The notes under the pieces: model-generated | What the model saw: only the letters and a program-made list of their open reading frames with translations | What the model was told of the DNA's origin: nothing | Database searches by the model: none | Part shown: piece after piece, positions 28,181-37,297 of the stretch | Position numbering within the stretch: the first letter of the stretch is position 1 | Layout of the letters: every line of letters begins with the position of its first letter | Source of the DNA: Streptomyces sp. NRRL F-6131 | Lineage (GTDB): Bacteria > Actinomycetota > Actinomycetes > Streptomycetales > Streptomycetaceae | Assembly: GCA_000719695.1 (NCBI GenBank) | Contig: JOHN01000031.1 | Span: forward strand, 47,740 to 111,739 | Length of the DNA stretch: 64,000 nt | Direction: 5' to 3' | Position numbers and translations under genes: made by a program

Positions 28181-28290
28181 GACGGGGCCCACGGGGCCCG
28201 TCCCCGGGCCGGGCGGGCGTACCGCCGATCGGGTGCCGCGCCCGGTCGGCCGCCGTGTCGGCGCCGCCCGGGGCGGGACGGCGGCGTTCG

Positions 28291-30039
28291 ATGGCCGCCA
28301 TGCGCGCCCGCCTCCCCGTCGCAGCCGCCGCGCTGCTGCTCGCCCTCGGTGCCACGGCCGGCTGCCTCGGCGGCCCCGACCCGGGCCGCACCGCCCGGAC
28401 CCCCGATCCCGCGCCGCCCGCCACCGCCGTCACCGGGGACGTCCGCCCGGCCGACCGGGCCGCCGTCCGCGACGGCGGCGCGCTGCGCTGGGCCGTCGAC
28501 ACCGTGCCGGCCACCCTGAACGTCTACCAGCCCACCGCCGGCGCCGACTCCGCGCTGCTCGCGCACGCCCTCTACCCGGCACTGTTCCGGCCGGACGCGC
28601 ACGGCGAGTGGACCCCGGACCCGGACTACCTCACCGCCGCCGAGTCCACCCCGCCCGGGCAGCGGCCCCAGGTGGTCACCTACCACCTCAACCCGCGCGC
28701 GGTCTGGAGCGACGGCACCCCGCTCTCCGCCGCCGACTTCATCGCCCAGCGGGCCGCGCTCTCCGGCCTGGACCCCGCCTACACCGCCGTCCGGCCCGCC
28801 GGGTACGCGGCCATCGACTCCATCGTCCAGGGCGCCGACCCGCACGAGGTCCGGGTCACCTTCCGCGAGCCCTGCGGCGCGTGGCGCGCCCTGTTCGGCC
28901 CGCTCTACCCCGCCGCGGAGACCGCCACCGCCGCCGCCTTCGGCCGCCCGCTGCCCGGCGGCGCCGCCCACCCGACGGCCGGCCCCTTCCTGGTCTCCGG
29001 CTACGACCCGGCCGCCGGACGGGCCACCCTGGTCCGCAACCCGTACTGGTGGGGCGAGCCGGCCAAGGCCGACCGGATCGACTTCCTCGCCACCCCCGCC
29101 GAGCGGCGCGGGCCGGACCTGGCCGAGGGCCGGCTGGACCTCGCCCCGCTGACCACCGCGGTCGACCACGCCGGCGGCGACTCCGCCGAGGCCGCGCGCC
29201 GGGCCGGGGCACCGCCCGGCACCACCCTGCACCGCGCCGCCGGGACCGGCCTCGCCCAGCTCACCCTGAACGCCGCCCGCGAACCGCTCACCGACCCGGC
29301 GCTGCGCCGCGCCCTGGCCCGCGCCGTCGACCGGCGGCACGCCGCCGACGCCGCGCTCACCCCGCTGGGGCTGCCGGCCGCGCCGCTCGGCCACCACCTG
29401 CTGACCGGCGACCAGGCCGGCTACCGGGACAACGCCGACGCGCTGGGCACCGCCGAACCCGGGCGGATGCTGGACGCGACGGGCTGGAAGCGGCCCTCCG
29501 GCGGCGGCACCCGGGCCCGGGACGGCCGCCCGCTGGCGCTCGGCCTGCTGGTCCCGGCGGGCTCGGCCACCCTCCGGCGGGCGGCCGACGCGGTGGCGGC
29601 CGACCTCGGCGCGACCGGGGTGGCCGTCCGGGTGACGGAGGCGCCGCCGGAGGCCTTCGTCCGCGACCACCTGGCCACCGGGGAGTACGACCTCGCCCTG
29701 TTCTCCTGGCCGGCCGGCCCCGACCCGGCCGACGAGCAGCGGCCCGTCTACGCCAAGCCCCGCCCCGGACCGGACGGCACCCCGGTGCCCGGCAGCAACT
29801 ACGCCCGGGCTGGGACGGAGGAGATCGACCGCCTCTTCGACCGTGCCGCCGCCGAGCCCGACCCGGCCGCCCGCCGGGCCCTCCTCCAGGAGGCCGACGT
29901 CCGGATCTGGCAGCTGGGCCACTCCGTGCCGCTCTTCCAGCGCCCGGAGCTGCTGGCGGTCCGGGAGGGCGTGGCGGGCGCCGGAGCCTGGGGTTTCACC
30001 CGCCCGCGCCTCCAGGACATCGGCTGGTCGACGGGCTGA
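28291..30039 (+). CDS. Peptide/nickel-type ABC transporter substrate-binding lipoprotein, orphan
   Basis: A 582-residue solute-binding protein of family 5 (SBP_bac_5). Residues 5-25 form a lipoprotein signal ending in ATAGC with Cys25 as the lipid anchor. The mature part has the family landmarks RWAVDTVPATLNVYQPT, HPTAGPFLVSGYDP and DYLTAAEST. No permease or ATPase accompanies it; the nearest are the three opp operons beyond typA. It is most like the orphan lipoprotein at 50449-52167 on the other side of those operons. The ATG at 28291 or 28300 may be the start; neither has a clear ribosome site. Confidence 0.86.
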   Translation: MAAMRARLPVAAAALLLALGATAGCLGGPDPGRTARTPDPAPPATAVTGDVRPADRAAVRDGGALRWAVDTVPATLNVYQPTAGADSALLAHALYPALFRPDAHGEWTPDPDYLTAAESTPPGQRPQVVTYHLNPRAVWSDGTPLSAADFIAQRAALSGLDPAYTAVRPAGYAAIDSIVQGADPHEVRVTFREPCGAWRALFGPLYPAAETATAAAFGRPLPGGAAHPTAGPFLVSGYDPAAGRATLVRNPYWWGEPAKADRIDFLATPAERRGPDLAEGRLDLAPLTTAVDHAGGDSAEAARRAGAPPGTTLHRAAGTGLAQLTLNAAREPLTDPALRRALARAVDRRHAADAALTPLGLPAAPLGHHLLTGDQAGYRDNADALGTAEPGRMLDATGWKRPSGGGTRARDGRPLALGLLVPAGSATLRRAADAVAADLGATGVAVRVTEAPPEAFVRDHLATGEYDLALFSWPAGPDPADEQRPVYAKPRPGPDGTPVPGSNYARAGTEEIDRLFDRAAAEPDPAARRALLQEADVRIWQLGHSVPLFQRPELLAVREGVAGAGAWGFTRPRLQDIGWSTG

Positions 30040-30131
30040 CCGGGGCCCGGAGAGCCGGTGAAGAAGGGGTGGCCGAGCTGTGATCTTGGTCCCCCGGAGC
30101 TGCCCGTTTCGGCCGAGCTGGGCGGTTCCCC

Positions 30132-30279
30132 GTACGATAGGAGGAAGCCGTGGCATGTCCTGCCCGGCGGGTGGACCGGTAGTAGCAGGCGGAACGGGCG
30201 GCGGCGACCAACATGGGTCGCAAGTGCGCGTCACGCAGCCGGGCGCCGTAACCCACGATTCCGGGAGAATCCGCTAGGC
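30132..30279 (+). promoter_or_regulatory. Leader of typA with Shine-Dalgarno and overlapping short ORFs
   Basis: TACGAT (about 30133-30138) looks like a -10 element. A strong AGGAGGAAG follows at 30139-30147, yet the typA ATG is 130 bases further on. The site serves a GTG at 30150 (10-codon ORF, stop at 30182) and an ATG at 30155 (40-codon ORF ending at 30277, two bases before the typA ATG). The 40-codon ORF has about 70 % GC at third positions, below normal genes here. Confidence 0.4.
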
Positions 30280-32184
30280 ATGCCCACGCGCAACGACATC
30301 CGTAACGTCGCCATCGTCGCCCACGTCGACCACGGCAAGACCACCCTGGTTGACGCCATGCTCAAGCAGGCCGGCGCCTTCGCGGCTCACCAGCAGCTGG
30401 ACGACCGGATGATGGACTCCAACGACCTGGAGCGCGAGAAGGGCATCACCATTCTCGCGAAGAACACCGCGGTCAAGTACCACCCGAAGGACGGTGGCGC
30501 GCCGATCACCATCAACATCATCGACACCCCGGGCCACGCCGACTTCGGTGGCGAGGTCGAGCGCGGTCTGTCGATGGTGGACGCCGTCGTCCTGCTGGTC
30601 GACGCCTCCGAGGGTCCGCTGCCGCAGACCCGCTTCGTGCTCCGCAAGGCGCTGACCGCGCGCCTGCCCGTCATCCTCTGCATCAACAAGACCGACCGTC
30701 CGGACGCCCGGATCGACGAGGTCATCAACGAGACCTACGACCTCTTCCTCGACCTGGACGCGGACGAGGACCAGATCGAGTTCCCGATCGTCTACGCCTG
30801 CGCCCGTGACGGCGTCGCGTCGCTGACCAAGCCGGAGAACGGCACCGTTCCCGCCGACAGCGAGAACCTGGAGCCGTTCTTCTCCACCATCCTGGAGCAC
30901 GTCCCGGCGCCGACCTACGACGCCGACGCGCCGCTGCAGGCCCACGTCACCAACCTGGACGCGGACAACTTCCTCGGCCGCATCGCGCTGCTCCGCGTCG
31001 AGCAGGGCGAGCTGCGCAAGGGCCAGACCGTGGCCTGGATCAAGCGTGACGGCTCCATCTCCAGCGTCCGCATCTCCGAGCTGCTGATGACCGAGGCGCT
31101 CACCCGCAAGCCGGCCGAGGTGGCCGGCCCGGGCGACATCTGCGCCGTCGCCGGCATCTCCGAGATCATGATCGGCGAGACCCTGGCCGACCCGGAGAAC
31201 CCGATCGCGCTGCCGCTGATCACGGTGGACGAGCCGGCCATCTCGATGACCATCGGCACCAACACCTCGCCGCTGGTCGGCCGGGGCGGCAGCGGCAAGG
31301 GCGCGGACGCCAAGTCCTCCGGCCGGGTCGACCGCAAGGTCACCGCCCGCCAGGTGAAGGACCGCCTGGACCGCGAGCTGATCGGTAACGTCTCGCTGCG
31401 CGTCCTGGACACCGAGCGCCCGGACGCCTGGGAGGTGCAGGGCCGCGGTGAGCTGGCGCTGGCCATCCTCATCGAGACCATGCGCCGTGAGGGCTTCGAG
31501 CTGACCGTCGGCAAGCCGCAGGTGGTCACCAAGGAGGTCAACGGCAAGACCCACGAGCCGGTCGAGCGCCTCACCGTGGACGTGCCCGAGGAGCACATGG
31601 GTGCCGTCACCCAGCTCATGGGCATCCGCAAGGGCCGGATGGACAACATGTCCAACCACGGCTCGGGCTGGGTCCGCATGGAGTTCGTCGTGCCGTCCCG
31701 CGGTCTGATCGGCTTCCGGACCGAGTTCCTGACCAACACCCGCGGCACCGGCATCGCGCACTCGATCCACGAGGGCCACGAGCCGTGGTTCGGCCAGCTG
31801 ACCACCCGCAACAACGGTTCGCTGGTCGCCGACCGGGCCGGCGTGGTCACCGCGTTCGCGATGACCAACCTGCAGGAGCGCGGCGTGCTCTTCTGCGACC
31901 CGGGCACCGAGGTGTACGAGGGCATGATCGTCGGCGAGAACTCGCGCGCCGACGACATGGACGTCAACATCACCAAGGAGAAGAAGCTCACCAACATGCG
32001 GTCGTCGAACGCCGACGTCGCCGAGTCGATCGTCCCGCCGCGCAAGCTCTCGCTGGAGCAGTCGCTGGAGTTCTGCCGCGAGGACGAGTGCATCGAGGTG
32101 ACCCCGGAGACGGTTCGCATCCGTAAGGTCGTCCTGGACCAGAAGGACCGTGGCCGTACCGCGTCCCGCGCGAAGAAGGTCTGA
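30280..32184 (+). CDS. typA: Translational GTPase TypA/BipA
   Basis: A ribosome-binding GTPase related to EF-G that helps ribosome assembly and stress adaptation. The 634-residue product has G1 [10 protein letters not shown] at about 13-22, switch [14 protein letters not shown]3 [10 protein letters not shown] and G4 NKTDRPDAR. Domains II, III and V follow, and the TypA-specific C-terminal part contains [16 protein letters not shown]. The frame is open well upstream, but [13 protein letters not shown] is the family start. GGGAG lies rather far (12 bases) ahead, so translation may depend on the upstream small ORF that ends two bases before. In streptomycetes it precedes the bldK locus. Confidence 0.96.
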   Translation: MPTRNDIRNVAIVAHVDHGKTTLVDAMLKQAGAFAAHQQLDDRMMDSNDLEREKGITILAKNTAVKYHPKDGGAPITINIIDTPGHADFGGEVERGLSMVDAVVLLVDASEGPLPQTRFVLRKALTARLPVILCINKTDRPDARIDEVINETYDLFLDLDADEDQIEFPIVYACARDGVASLTKPENGTVPADSENLEPFFSTILEHVPAPTYDADAPLQAHVTNLDADNFLGRIALLRVEQGELRKGQTVAWIKRDGSISSVRISELLMTEALTRKPAEVAGPGDICAVAGISEIMIGETLADPENPIALPLITVDEPAISMTIGTNTSPLVGRGGSGKGADAKSSGRVDRKVTARQVKDRLDRELIGNVSLRVLDTERPDAWEVQGRGELALAILIETMRREGFELTVGKPQVVTKEVNGKTHEPVERLTVDVPEEHMGAVTQLMGIRKGRMDNMSNHGSGWVRMEFVVPSRGLIGFRTEFLTNTRGTGIAHSIHEGHEPWFGQLTTRNNGSLVADRAGVVTAFAMTNLQERGVLFCDPGTEVYEGMIVGENSRADDMDVNITKEKKLTNMRSSNADVAESIVPPRKLSLEQSLEFCREDECIEVTPETVRIRKVVLDQKDRGRTASRAKKV

Positions 32185-32203
32185 TCCCGGCCTTCTGAGC
32201 CCC

Positions 32204-32268
32204 TCCGGCCATGCTTCGGCCGGAAACCGTCGCCCCCCTTTCCGATGGAGAGGGGGGCGAACTTTTTC
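32204..32268 (+). terminator. Terminator pair after typA
   Basis: A small hairpin (TCCGGCC / GGCCGGA, 32204-32224) is followed by a 14-bp stem with a GAT loop (32230-32260; arms begin TCGCCCCCCT and end AGGGGGGCGA) and then ACTTTTTC. This is a classical intrinsic terminator. Confidence 0.88.
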
Positions 32269-32342
32269 AACTACTCGACGTTGTCGCCGCAGGTATAAAC
32301 CGAATAGCGCTTACCACGGCCAGGTGTCCGCTGAGCGAACGT

Positions 32343-32369
32343 GACAGTCCGTCATTCATGACGACTGTC
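32343..32369. promoter_or_regulatory. 27-bp dyad, probable operator of opp operon 1
   Basis: The outer arms GACAGTC and GACTGTC and inner arms GTCAT and ATGAC are perfectly complementary around a central TC, with one extra base on the left. It lies about 255 bases ahead of the first ATG of the operon. Confidence 0.5.
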
Positions 32370-32624
32370 CGTTTGATGCCTGTCTGAGTATGTCTCATAT
32401 GTCCGATTTTCGAAACTTACCGACCGTTCATGTGACCTAATTGAGATCGGCATTGGTCACTTTCGTGTCCGTGGGTGACACATAGTGGGTGCAGTCAGGC
32501 TCGGGTCAAGGGTTAACGCGCAGGGGTGCGCGCCGAAACCCCGAGCGCGGACGGCACGGCGGACCGGATCAACCGCCCGCAGTGCTCTCCTCGTTGGAAA
32601 GTCGAATTCAGGAGGCATCCCCCC

Positions 32625-34259
32625 ATGCGCGGTGCAACCCAGACCAAGTGGCTCGTGGCGGCGACCGCGATCGCTCTCGCGGCGACCGCTTGCAGCACCA
32701 GCTCGAAGAGCAACGACAAGGCTGCCTCCGGCGGCGGCACGATCGCTGTTCAGCTCGGTGAGCCGCAGCACGGTCTGATCCCGCAGAACACCGCGGAGTC
32801 CGAGGGTGCCGAGGTCCTGAACGCGCTGTTCGCCGGCCTGGTCGAGTACGACAACAAGACCAACGAGCCGAAGCTGCGCGTCGCCGAGTCGATCGAGTCC
32901 CCGGACAGCAAGGTCTGGACGATCAAGCTGAAGGACGGCTACACCTTCCACAACGGTGAGAAGGTCACCGCCCAGTCCTTCGTGGACGCCTGGAACTGGG
33001 GCGCCAACCAGGACAACGCGGCCGAGGGCCTGCCGTTCTTCGCGAAGATCGACGGCTCCGAGGAGCTGGCCCCGGGCAAGGACAAGAAGCCGGCCACCGA
33101 CAAGCTCAAGGGCCTGACGGTCGTCGACGACAAGACCTTCACCGTCACCCTGACCGCGCCGTTCTCCCAGTTCAAGACCATGCTGGGCTACAACGCGTTC
33201 TACCCGCTGCCCAAGGCCTTCTTCCAGGACAAGAAGACCTTCGAGGACGCCCCCATCGGCAACGGCCCGTTCCAGATGGACGGCAAGTGGGAGCACAACC
33301 AGCAGATCAAGGTCAAGCGCTACGACAACTTCCCGGCCGCTGACGGCAAGGCGAAGCTGCAGGGCGTCACCTTCAAGATCTACGACAAGCTGGAGACGGC
33401 GTACAACGACCTGCGCGCCGACAACATCCAGGCGACCGACAAGCTCCCGATCTCGGCCATGGGCACGGTCAAGGGCGAGTTCGGCGACCGCTACATCTAC
33501 AAGCCGGAGTCCGGCGTCGGCTACATCGGCTTCCCGATCGCCACCAACCCGGCCACCTACGGCAAGGCCGAGATCCGCAAGGCGATCTCGATGGCGATCG
33601 ACCGCGAGGCGATCACCAAGACCATCTTCTCGGGCACCCGCGTCCCGGCCGACGACTTCATCAACCCGCTGATCCCGGGCTACCGCAAGGGCGCCATGGG
33701 CGACGCGGCGAAGTACGACCCGGCCAAGGCCAAGCAGCTGTGGGACACCGCCGGCGGCGTCCCGAACAACACCATCGAGCTGGGCTACAACGCCGACGGC
33801 GGCCACAAGGAGTGGATCGAGGCCGTCGCCAACCAGCTGAAGAAGAACCTGGGCGTCGAGGTCACCACCAAGCCGTTCGAGAAGTTCGGCAAGATCCTGG
33901 ACGCGCTGGGCGAGAAGCAGTACTCCGGTGCCTTCCGCATGGCGTGGTCGATGGACTACCCGTCGATCGAGAACTACGAGCGTCCGATCTTCTCGAAGGT
34001 CGCGATCGAGAACGGCTCGAACTACGGCGGCTACGTCAACGACAAGTTCGAGTCGCTGCTGGACCAGGCCGACCAGGCGAAGAGCCCGGAGGAGGGCCTG
34101 AAGCTGTACCAGCAGGCCGATGACGTCCTCATCGAGGACCTGCCGTACATCCCGGTGTACACCTACATGTCCTCCGCCGCGTACTCGAAGAAGATCAAGA
34201 ACTTCGACACCGACGCCCAGGGTCGTATGAACCTGGACGAGGTCGAGCTCGCCGGCTGA
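32625..34259 (+). CDS. Peptide ABC transporter substrate-binding lipoprotein, operon 1
   Basis: Oligopeptide-binding lipoprotein (SBP family 5), 544 residues, and the first gene of opp operon 1. The signal ends ALAATAC with Cys23 as lipid anchor, then a Ser/Lys linker. The binding core includes GEPQHGLIPQNTAESEG, WTIKLKDGYTFHNGEKVTAQ and NGPFQMDGKWEHNQQIKV. GGAGG lies nine bases ahead of the ATG. The place after typA and the protein type fit BldKB of streptomycetes, which takes up an extracellular developmental peptide; which of the three paralogues here does that is not certain. It is nearly identical over long stretches to the operon 3 protein. Confidence 0.93.
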   Translation: MRGATQTKWLVAATAIALAATACSTSSKSNDKAASGGGTIAVQLGEPQHGLIPQNTAESEGAEVLNALFAGLVEYDNKTNEPKLRVAESIESPDSKVWTIKLKDGYTFHNGEKVTAQSFVDAWNWGANQDNAAEGLPFFAKIDGSEELAPGKDKKPATDKLKGLTVVDDKTFTVTLTAPFSQFKTMLGYNAFYPLPKAFFQDKKTFEDAPIGNGPFQMDGKWEHNQQIKVKRYDNFPAADGKAKLQGVTFKIYDKLETAYNDLRADNIQATDKLPISAMGTVKGEFGDRYIYKPESGVGYIGFPIATNPATYGKAEIRKAISMAIDREAITKTIFSGTRVPADDFINPLIPGYRKGAMGDAAKYDPAKAKQLWDTAGGVPNNTIELGYNADGGHKEWIEAVANQLKKNLGVEVTTKPFEKFGKILDALGEKQYSGAFRMAWSMDYPSIENYERPIFSKVAIENGSNYGGYVNDKFESLLDQADQAKSPEEGLKLYQQADDVLIEDLPYIPVYTYMSSAAYSKKIKNFDTDAQGRMNLDEVELAG

Positions 34260-34349
34260 TCCGGTTAATCAGACGAACGGGGGCGGGCGGACCGGACTAC
34301 AGTCCGAGTCCTCCCGCCTCCCTTCCTTGTCCGAAAGTGTGGAGGTCTG

Positions 34350-35294
34350 ATGGGCCGCTATGTCATCCGCCGACTTATACAGGCAATCCCTGTCCTGATC
34401 GGTGCGACGTTCCTGATCTACTGGCTGTGCTTCAGCCTGCCGGGCGACCCGGTCCAGGCGCTGGCCGGCGAGAAGAAGGCCGACCCCATCGTGGCGGAGA
34501 TGATCCGCCAGAAGTACCACCTGAACGACCCGTTCCTGCTCCAGTACTGGAACTACATCACGGGCGTTTTCCAGGGGAACCTGGGTGAGAGCCTGACCGG
34601 TCGCCAGGTGAGCGACATGATCGGCGAGGCGTTCCCGTTCACCGTGAACCTCGCCATCGTGGCTTTTGTCATCGAGGCGATCATCGGTGTGCTGGCGGGC
34701 GTCATGGCGGCCCTGCGCAAGGGCAAGTTCCTGGACCAGCTGGTCCTCATCAGCACGCTGTTCGTGATCTCGATCCCGGTCTTCGTCACCGGCTTCGTGC
34801 TCCAGCTCGTCCTCGGCGTGAAGCTGAAGAACGACTACGGCATCGAGATCTTCTCGGTCTCGTTCAACGAGGAAGACGGGCTGCGCGGCTACCTGCTGCC
34901 GGCCTTCGTGCTGGCCTCGACCTCGCTCGCGTACGTGGCCCGACTGACCCGTACCAGCCTGATGGAGACCATGCGCGCGGACTACGTCCGCACCGCGGTC
35001 GCCAAGGGCCTGAAGAAGCGCCGGGTGATCGGTCGGCACGCCCTGCGCAACGCCCTGATCCCGATCGTCACCTTCCTCGGTGCCGACCTCGGCGGTCTGA
35101 TGGGCGGCGCGGTCATCACCGAGAAGATCTTCAACATCCACGGCATCGGCGGTCTGCTCGCCCAGGCCGTGTACCAGAAGCAGGGCACGATCATCGTCGG
35201 CGTCGTCACGCTGCTCGTGATGATCTACCTGGTCACCACCCTGCTCGTGGACATGCTGTACGCCGTGCTCGACCCGAGGATCCGCTATGAGTGA
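34350..35294 (+). CDS. Peptide ABC transporter permease, OppB type, operon 1
   Basis: A 314-residue inner permease subunit with about six membrane helices. The first helix is RLIQAIPVLIGATFLIYWL, followed by the OppB marker LPGDPVQALAGE. The EAA-type loop that docks the ATPase is DYVRTAVAKGLKKRRVIGRHALRNALIP, near residue 210. GGAGG stands five bases ahead of the ATG. The last codons overlap the next gene by eight bases, so the two permeases are made together. Confidence 0.94.
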   Translation: MGRYVIRRLIQAIPVLIGATFLIYWLCFSLPGDPVQALAGEKKADPIVAEMIRQKYHLNDPFLLQYWNYITGVFQGNLGESLTGRQVSDMIGEAFPFTVNLAIVAFVIEAIIGVLAGVMAALRKGKFLDQLVLISTLFVISIPVFVTGFVLQLVLGVKLKNDYGIEIFSVSFNEEDGLRGYLLPAFVLASTSLAYVARLTRTSLMETMRADYVRTAVAKGLKKRRVIGRHALRNALIPIVTFLGADLGGLMGGAVITEKIFNIHGIGGLLAQAVYQKQGTIIVGVVTLLVMIYLVTTLLVDMLYAVLDPRIRYE

Positions 35295-36228
35295 GACCAT
35301 CACCAAGGGCGCCGAGGCCCCTTCCGGGGACAACACCCCCAAGTCCTCGCCGGAGAAGAAGCAGAAGCCGGAGCGTGTCGCCAGCCTCTGGTCGGACGCC
35401 CTGCGCGACCTGCGCCGCAACCCGATCTTCATCATCGGCGCCGCGCTGGTGTCCTTCCTGATCCTGCTGGCGATCGTGCCGGGCTGGTTCACGGACGGGA
35501 GCCCGTTCGACAACAACGCGTGCGACCTGGCCGACTCGCTGAAGCGCCCGAGCGCCGAGCACTGGTTCGGCTTCGACGTCCAGGGCTGCGACATCTACAC
35601 CCGCACCATCTGGGGCGCCCGCAACTCGATCATCGTCGGTGTGCTGACCACCTCGATGGTCACGCTGGTCGGTGCCCTGCTCGGCCTGCTGGCCGGCTGG
35701 AAGGGCGGGATCATCGACTCGATCCTGTCCCGCTTCACCGAGATCTTCTTCTCGATCCCGCTGCTGCTCGGCGGCATGCTGATCATGTCGATGCTCGGCA
35801 AGGGCAACGCCTGGACCGTCTCGGTCGTCATGACCGTGCTCGGCTGGCCGCAGATCTTCCGCATCATGCGCGCCTCGGTGCTGGCCAACAAGAACAACGA
35901 CTACGTGATGGCCGCCCGCGCCCTCGGCGCCGGCGCCGGCCGGATCACCTTCCGGCACATCCTGCCGAACGCCATCGCGCCGGTCATCGTCGTCTCGGCG
36001 ATCTCGCTGGGTGTGTACATCGGCGCCGAGGCCGCGCTGTCCTACCTGGGCATCGGCGTCCAGCCGCCGGAGATCTCCTGGGGCCTGATGATCAGTGACG
36101 CGTCGGTCCGCTTCCTCGACGCGCCGCACGTCCTGCTCTTCCCGTCGGCCGTACTGAGCGTCACCGTACTGGCCTTCATCATGCTCGGCGACGCGGTCCG
36201 CGACGCCCTCGACCCGAAGCTCCGCTGA
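35287..36228 (+). CDS. Peptide ABC transporter permease, OppC type, operon 1
   Basis: A 313-residue second permease subunit. A charged cytoplasmic tail of about 45 residues precedes the first helix (PIFIIGAALVSFLILLAIV), as in the OppC family. The ATPase-docking loop is DYVMAARALGAGAGRITFRHILPNAIAP and the end is LGDAVRDALDPKLR. It overlaps the OppB gene by eight bases and is followed 19 bases later by the OppD gene. Confidence 0.94.
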   Translation: MSETITKGAEAPSGDNTPKSSPEKKQKPERVASLWSDALRDLRRNPIFIIGAALVSFLILLAIVPGWFTDGSPFDNNACDLADSLKRPSAEHWFGFDVQGCDIYTRTIWGARNSIIVGVLTTSMVTLVGALLGLLAGWKGGIIDSILSRFTEIFFSIPLLLGGMLIMSMLGKGNAWTVSVVMTVLGWPQIFRIMRASVLANKNNDYVMAARALGAGAGRITFRHILPNAIAPVIVVSAISLGVYIGAEAALSYLGIGVQPPEISWGLMISDASVRFLDAPHVLLFPSAVLSVTVLAFIMLGDAVRDALDPKLR

Positions 36229-36247
36229 GAGAAGAGGTGACGACCCG

Positions 36248-37297
36248 ATGACCACCGTGATCGAGAAGAACCAGAAGAACGGCCGCCTGGAGGTTGGCAC
36301 CCCGCTGCTGGAGGTCAAGGACCTCCACGTGGAGTTCCACACTCGGGACGGCGTCGCCAAGGCCGTGAACGGCGTCAACTACTCCGTCGCCGCCGGTGAG
36401 ACCCTGGCGGTGCTCGGCGAGTCGGGCTCCGGCAAGTCGGTGACCGCCCAGACCATCATGGGCATCCTCGACATGCCGCCCGGCAAGATCAGCCAGGGCC
36501 AGATCCTCTACCGCGGGCAGGACATGCTCGCGATGAGCGAGGAGGACCGCCGGCAGATCCGCGGCCAGAAGATCGCGATGATCTTCCAGGACGCGCTCTC
36601 CTCGCTGAACCCGGTGATGACCGTCGGCGCCCAGCTCGGCGAGATGTTCCGGGTGCACCGCGGCGCCTCCAAGAAGGAGGCCCGGGAGAAGGCCATCGAG
36701 CTGATGGAGCGGGTCCGCATCCCCGCCGCCCGTCAGCGCGTCGGCGACTACCCGCACCAGTTCTCCGGCGGCATGCGCCAGCGCATCATGATCGCCATGG
36801 CGCTCTCCATGGAGCCCGACCTGATCATCGCCGACGAGCCCACCACCGCCCTGGACGTCACCGTCCAGGCCCAGGTGATGGACCTGCTCGCGGAGCTGCA
36901 GGCCGAGTACAACATGGGCCTGATCCTGATCACCCACGACCTCGGTGTGGTCGCCGACGTCGCGGACAAGATCGCCGTGATGTACGCCGGCCGGATCGTC
37001 GAGACCGCCCCGGTGCACGAGCTGTACGCCAACCCGGCGCACCCGTACACCAAGGGCCTGCTCCGCTCCATCCCGCGCCTGGACCAGAAGGGCCAGGAGC
37101 TGTACGCGATCAAGGGCCTGCCCCCGAACCTGCTCAAGGTTCCGGCCGGCTGCGCGTTCAACCCCCGCTGTGACGTCGCCACCGACCTGTGCCGCTCGGA
37201 GATCCCGACGCTGCACCAGGTGACCGACAAGGACGGCAAGGAGCTCACCGGCCGCCGCAGCGCGTGCCACCTCTGGAAGGAGACCCTCCATGGCTGA
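36248..37297 (+). CDS. Peptide ABC transporter ATPase, OppD type, operon 1
   Basis: A 349-residue ATPase subunit. Walker A is GESGSGKS at 57-64, the Q-loop is in [13 protein letters not shown], the signature is FSGGMRQR at 172-179, Walker B is LIIADE at 192-197 and the switch His is in [10 protein letters not shown]. The C-terminal oligopeptide-transporter domain has CAFNPRC and a later Cys that in some relatives bind an iron-sulfur cluster. GAGGTGA lies ahead of the ATG. It overlaps the OppF gene by eight bases. Confidence 0.95.
   Translation: MTTVIEKNQKNGRLEVGTPLLEVKDLHVEFHTRDGVAKAVNGVNYSVAAGETLAVLGESGSGKSVTAQTIMGILDMPPGKISQGQILYRGQDMLAMSEEDRRQIRGQKIAMIFQDALSSLNPVMTVGAQLGEMFRVHRGASKKEAREKAIELMERVRIPAARQRVGDYPHQFSGGMRQRIMIAMALSMEPDLIIADEPTTALDVTVQAQVMDLLAELQAEYNMGLILITHDLGVVADVADKIAVMYAGRIVETAPVHELYANPAHPYTKGLLRSIPRLDQKGQELYAIKGLPPNLLKVPAGCAFNPRCDVATDLCRSEIPTLHQVTDKDGKELTGRRSACHLWKETLHG

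Larger units (their letters stand above)
32185..32624. other. 440-bp intergenic region between typA and opp operon 1
   Basis: The left part holds the two hairpins of the typA terminator. The right part is unusually AT-rich for this genome and carries a 27-bp dyad, evenly spaced TGTC words (32381, 32391, 32400), a GTGACC/GGTCAC inverted pair (32432-32460) and GTGTC/GACAC arms (32466-32480). I could not fix the promoter hexamers. No gene is visible; the mRNA leader may be long. Confidence 0.6.

Noticed and set aside
22416..28192. Antisense ORFs of 1006 and 1218 codons across the two SpoIIE genes
   Set aside because: They are mirror frames of high-GC coding sequence. The proteins are Gly/Arg/Asp-rich with no domains, while the plus-strand frames encode full PAS, GAF, SpoIIE and HATPase domains.
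30155..30277. The 40-codon ORF before typA as a protein gene
   Set aside because: Third-position GC is only about 70 % and the composition is Gly/Arg-rich without a fold; it is kept only as a possible leader ORF.
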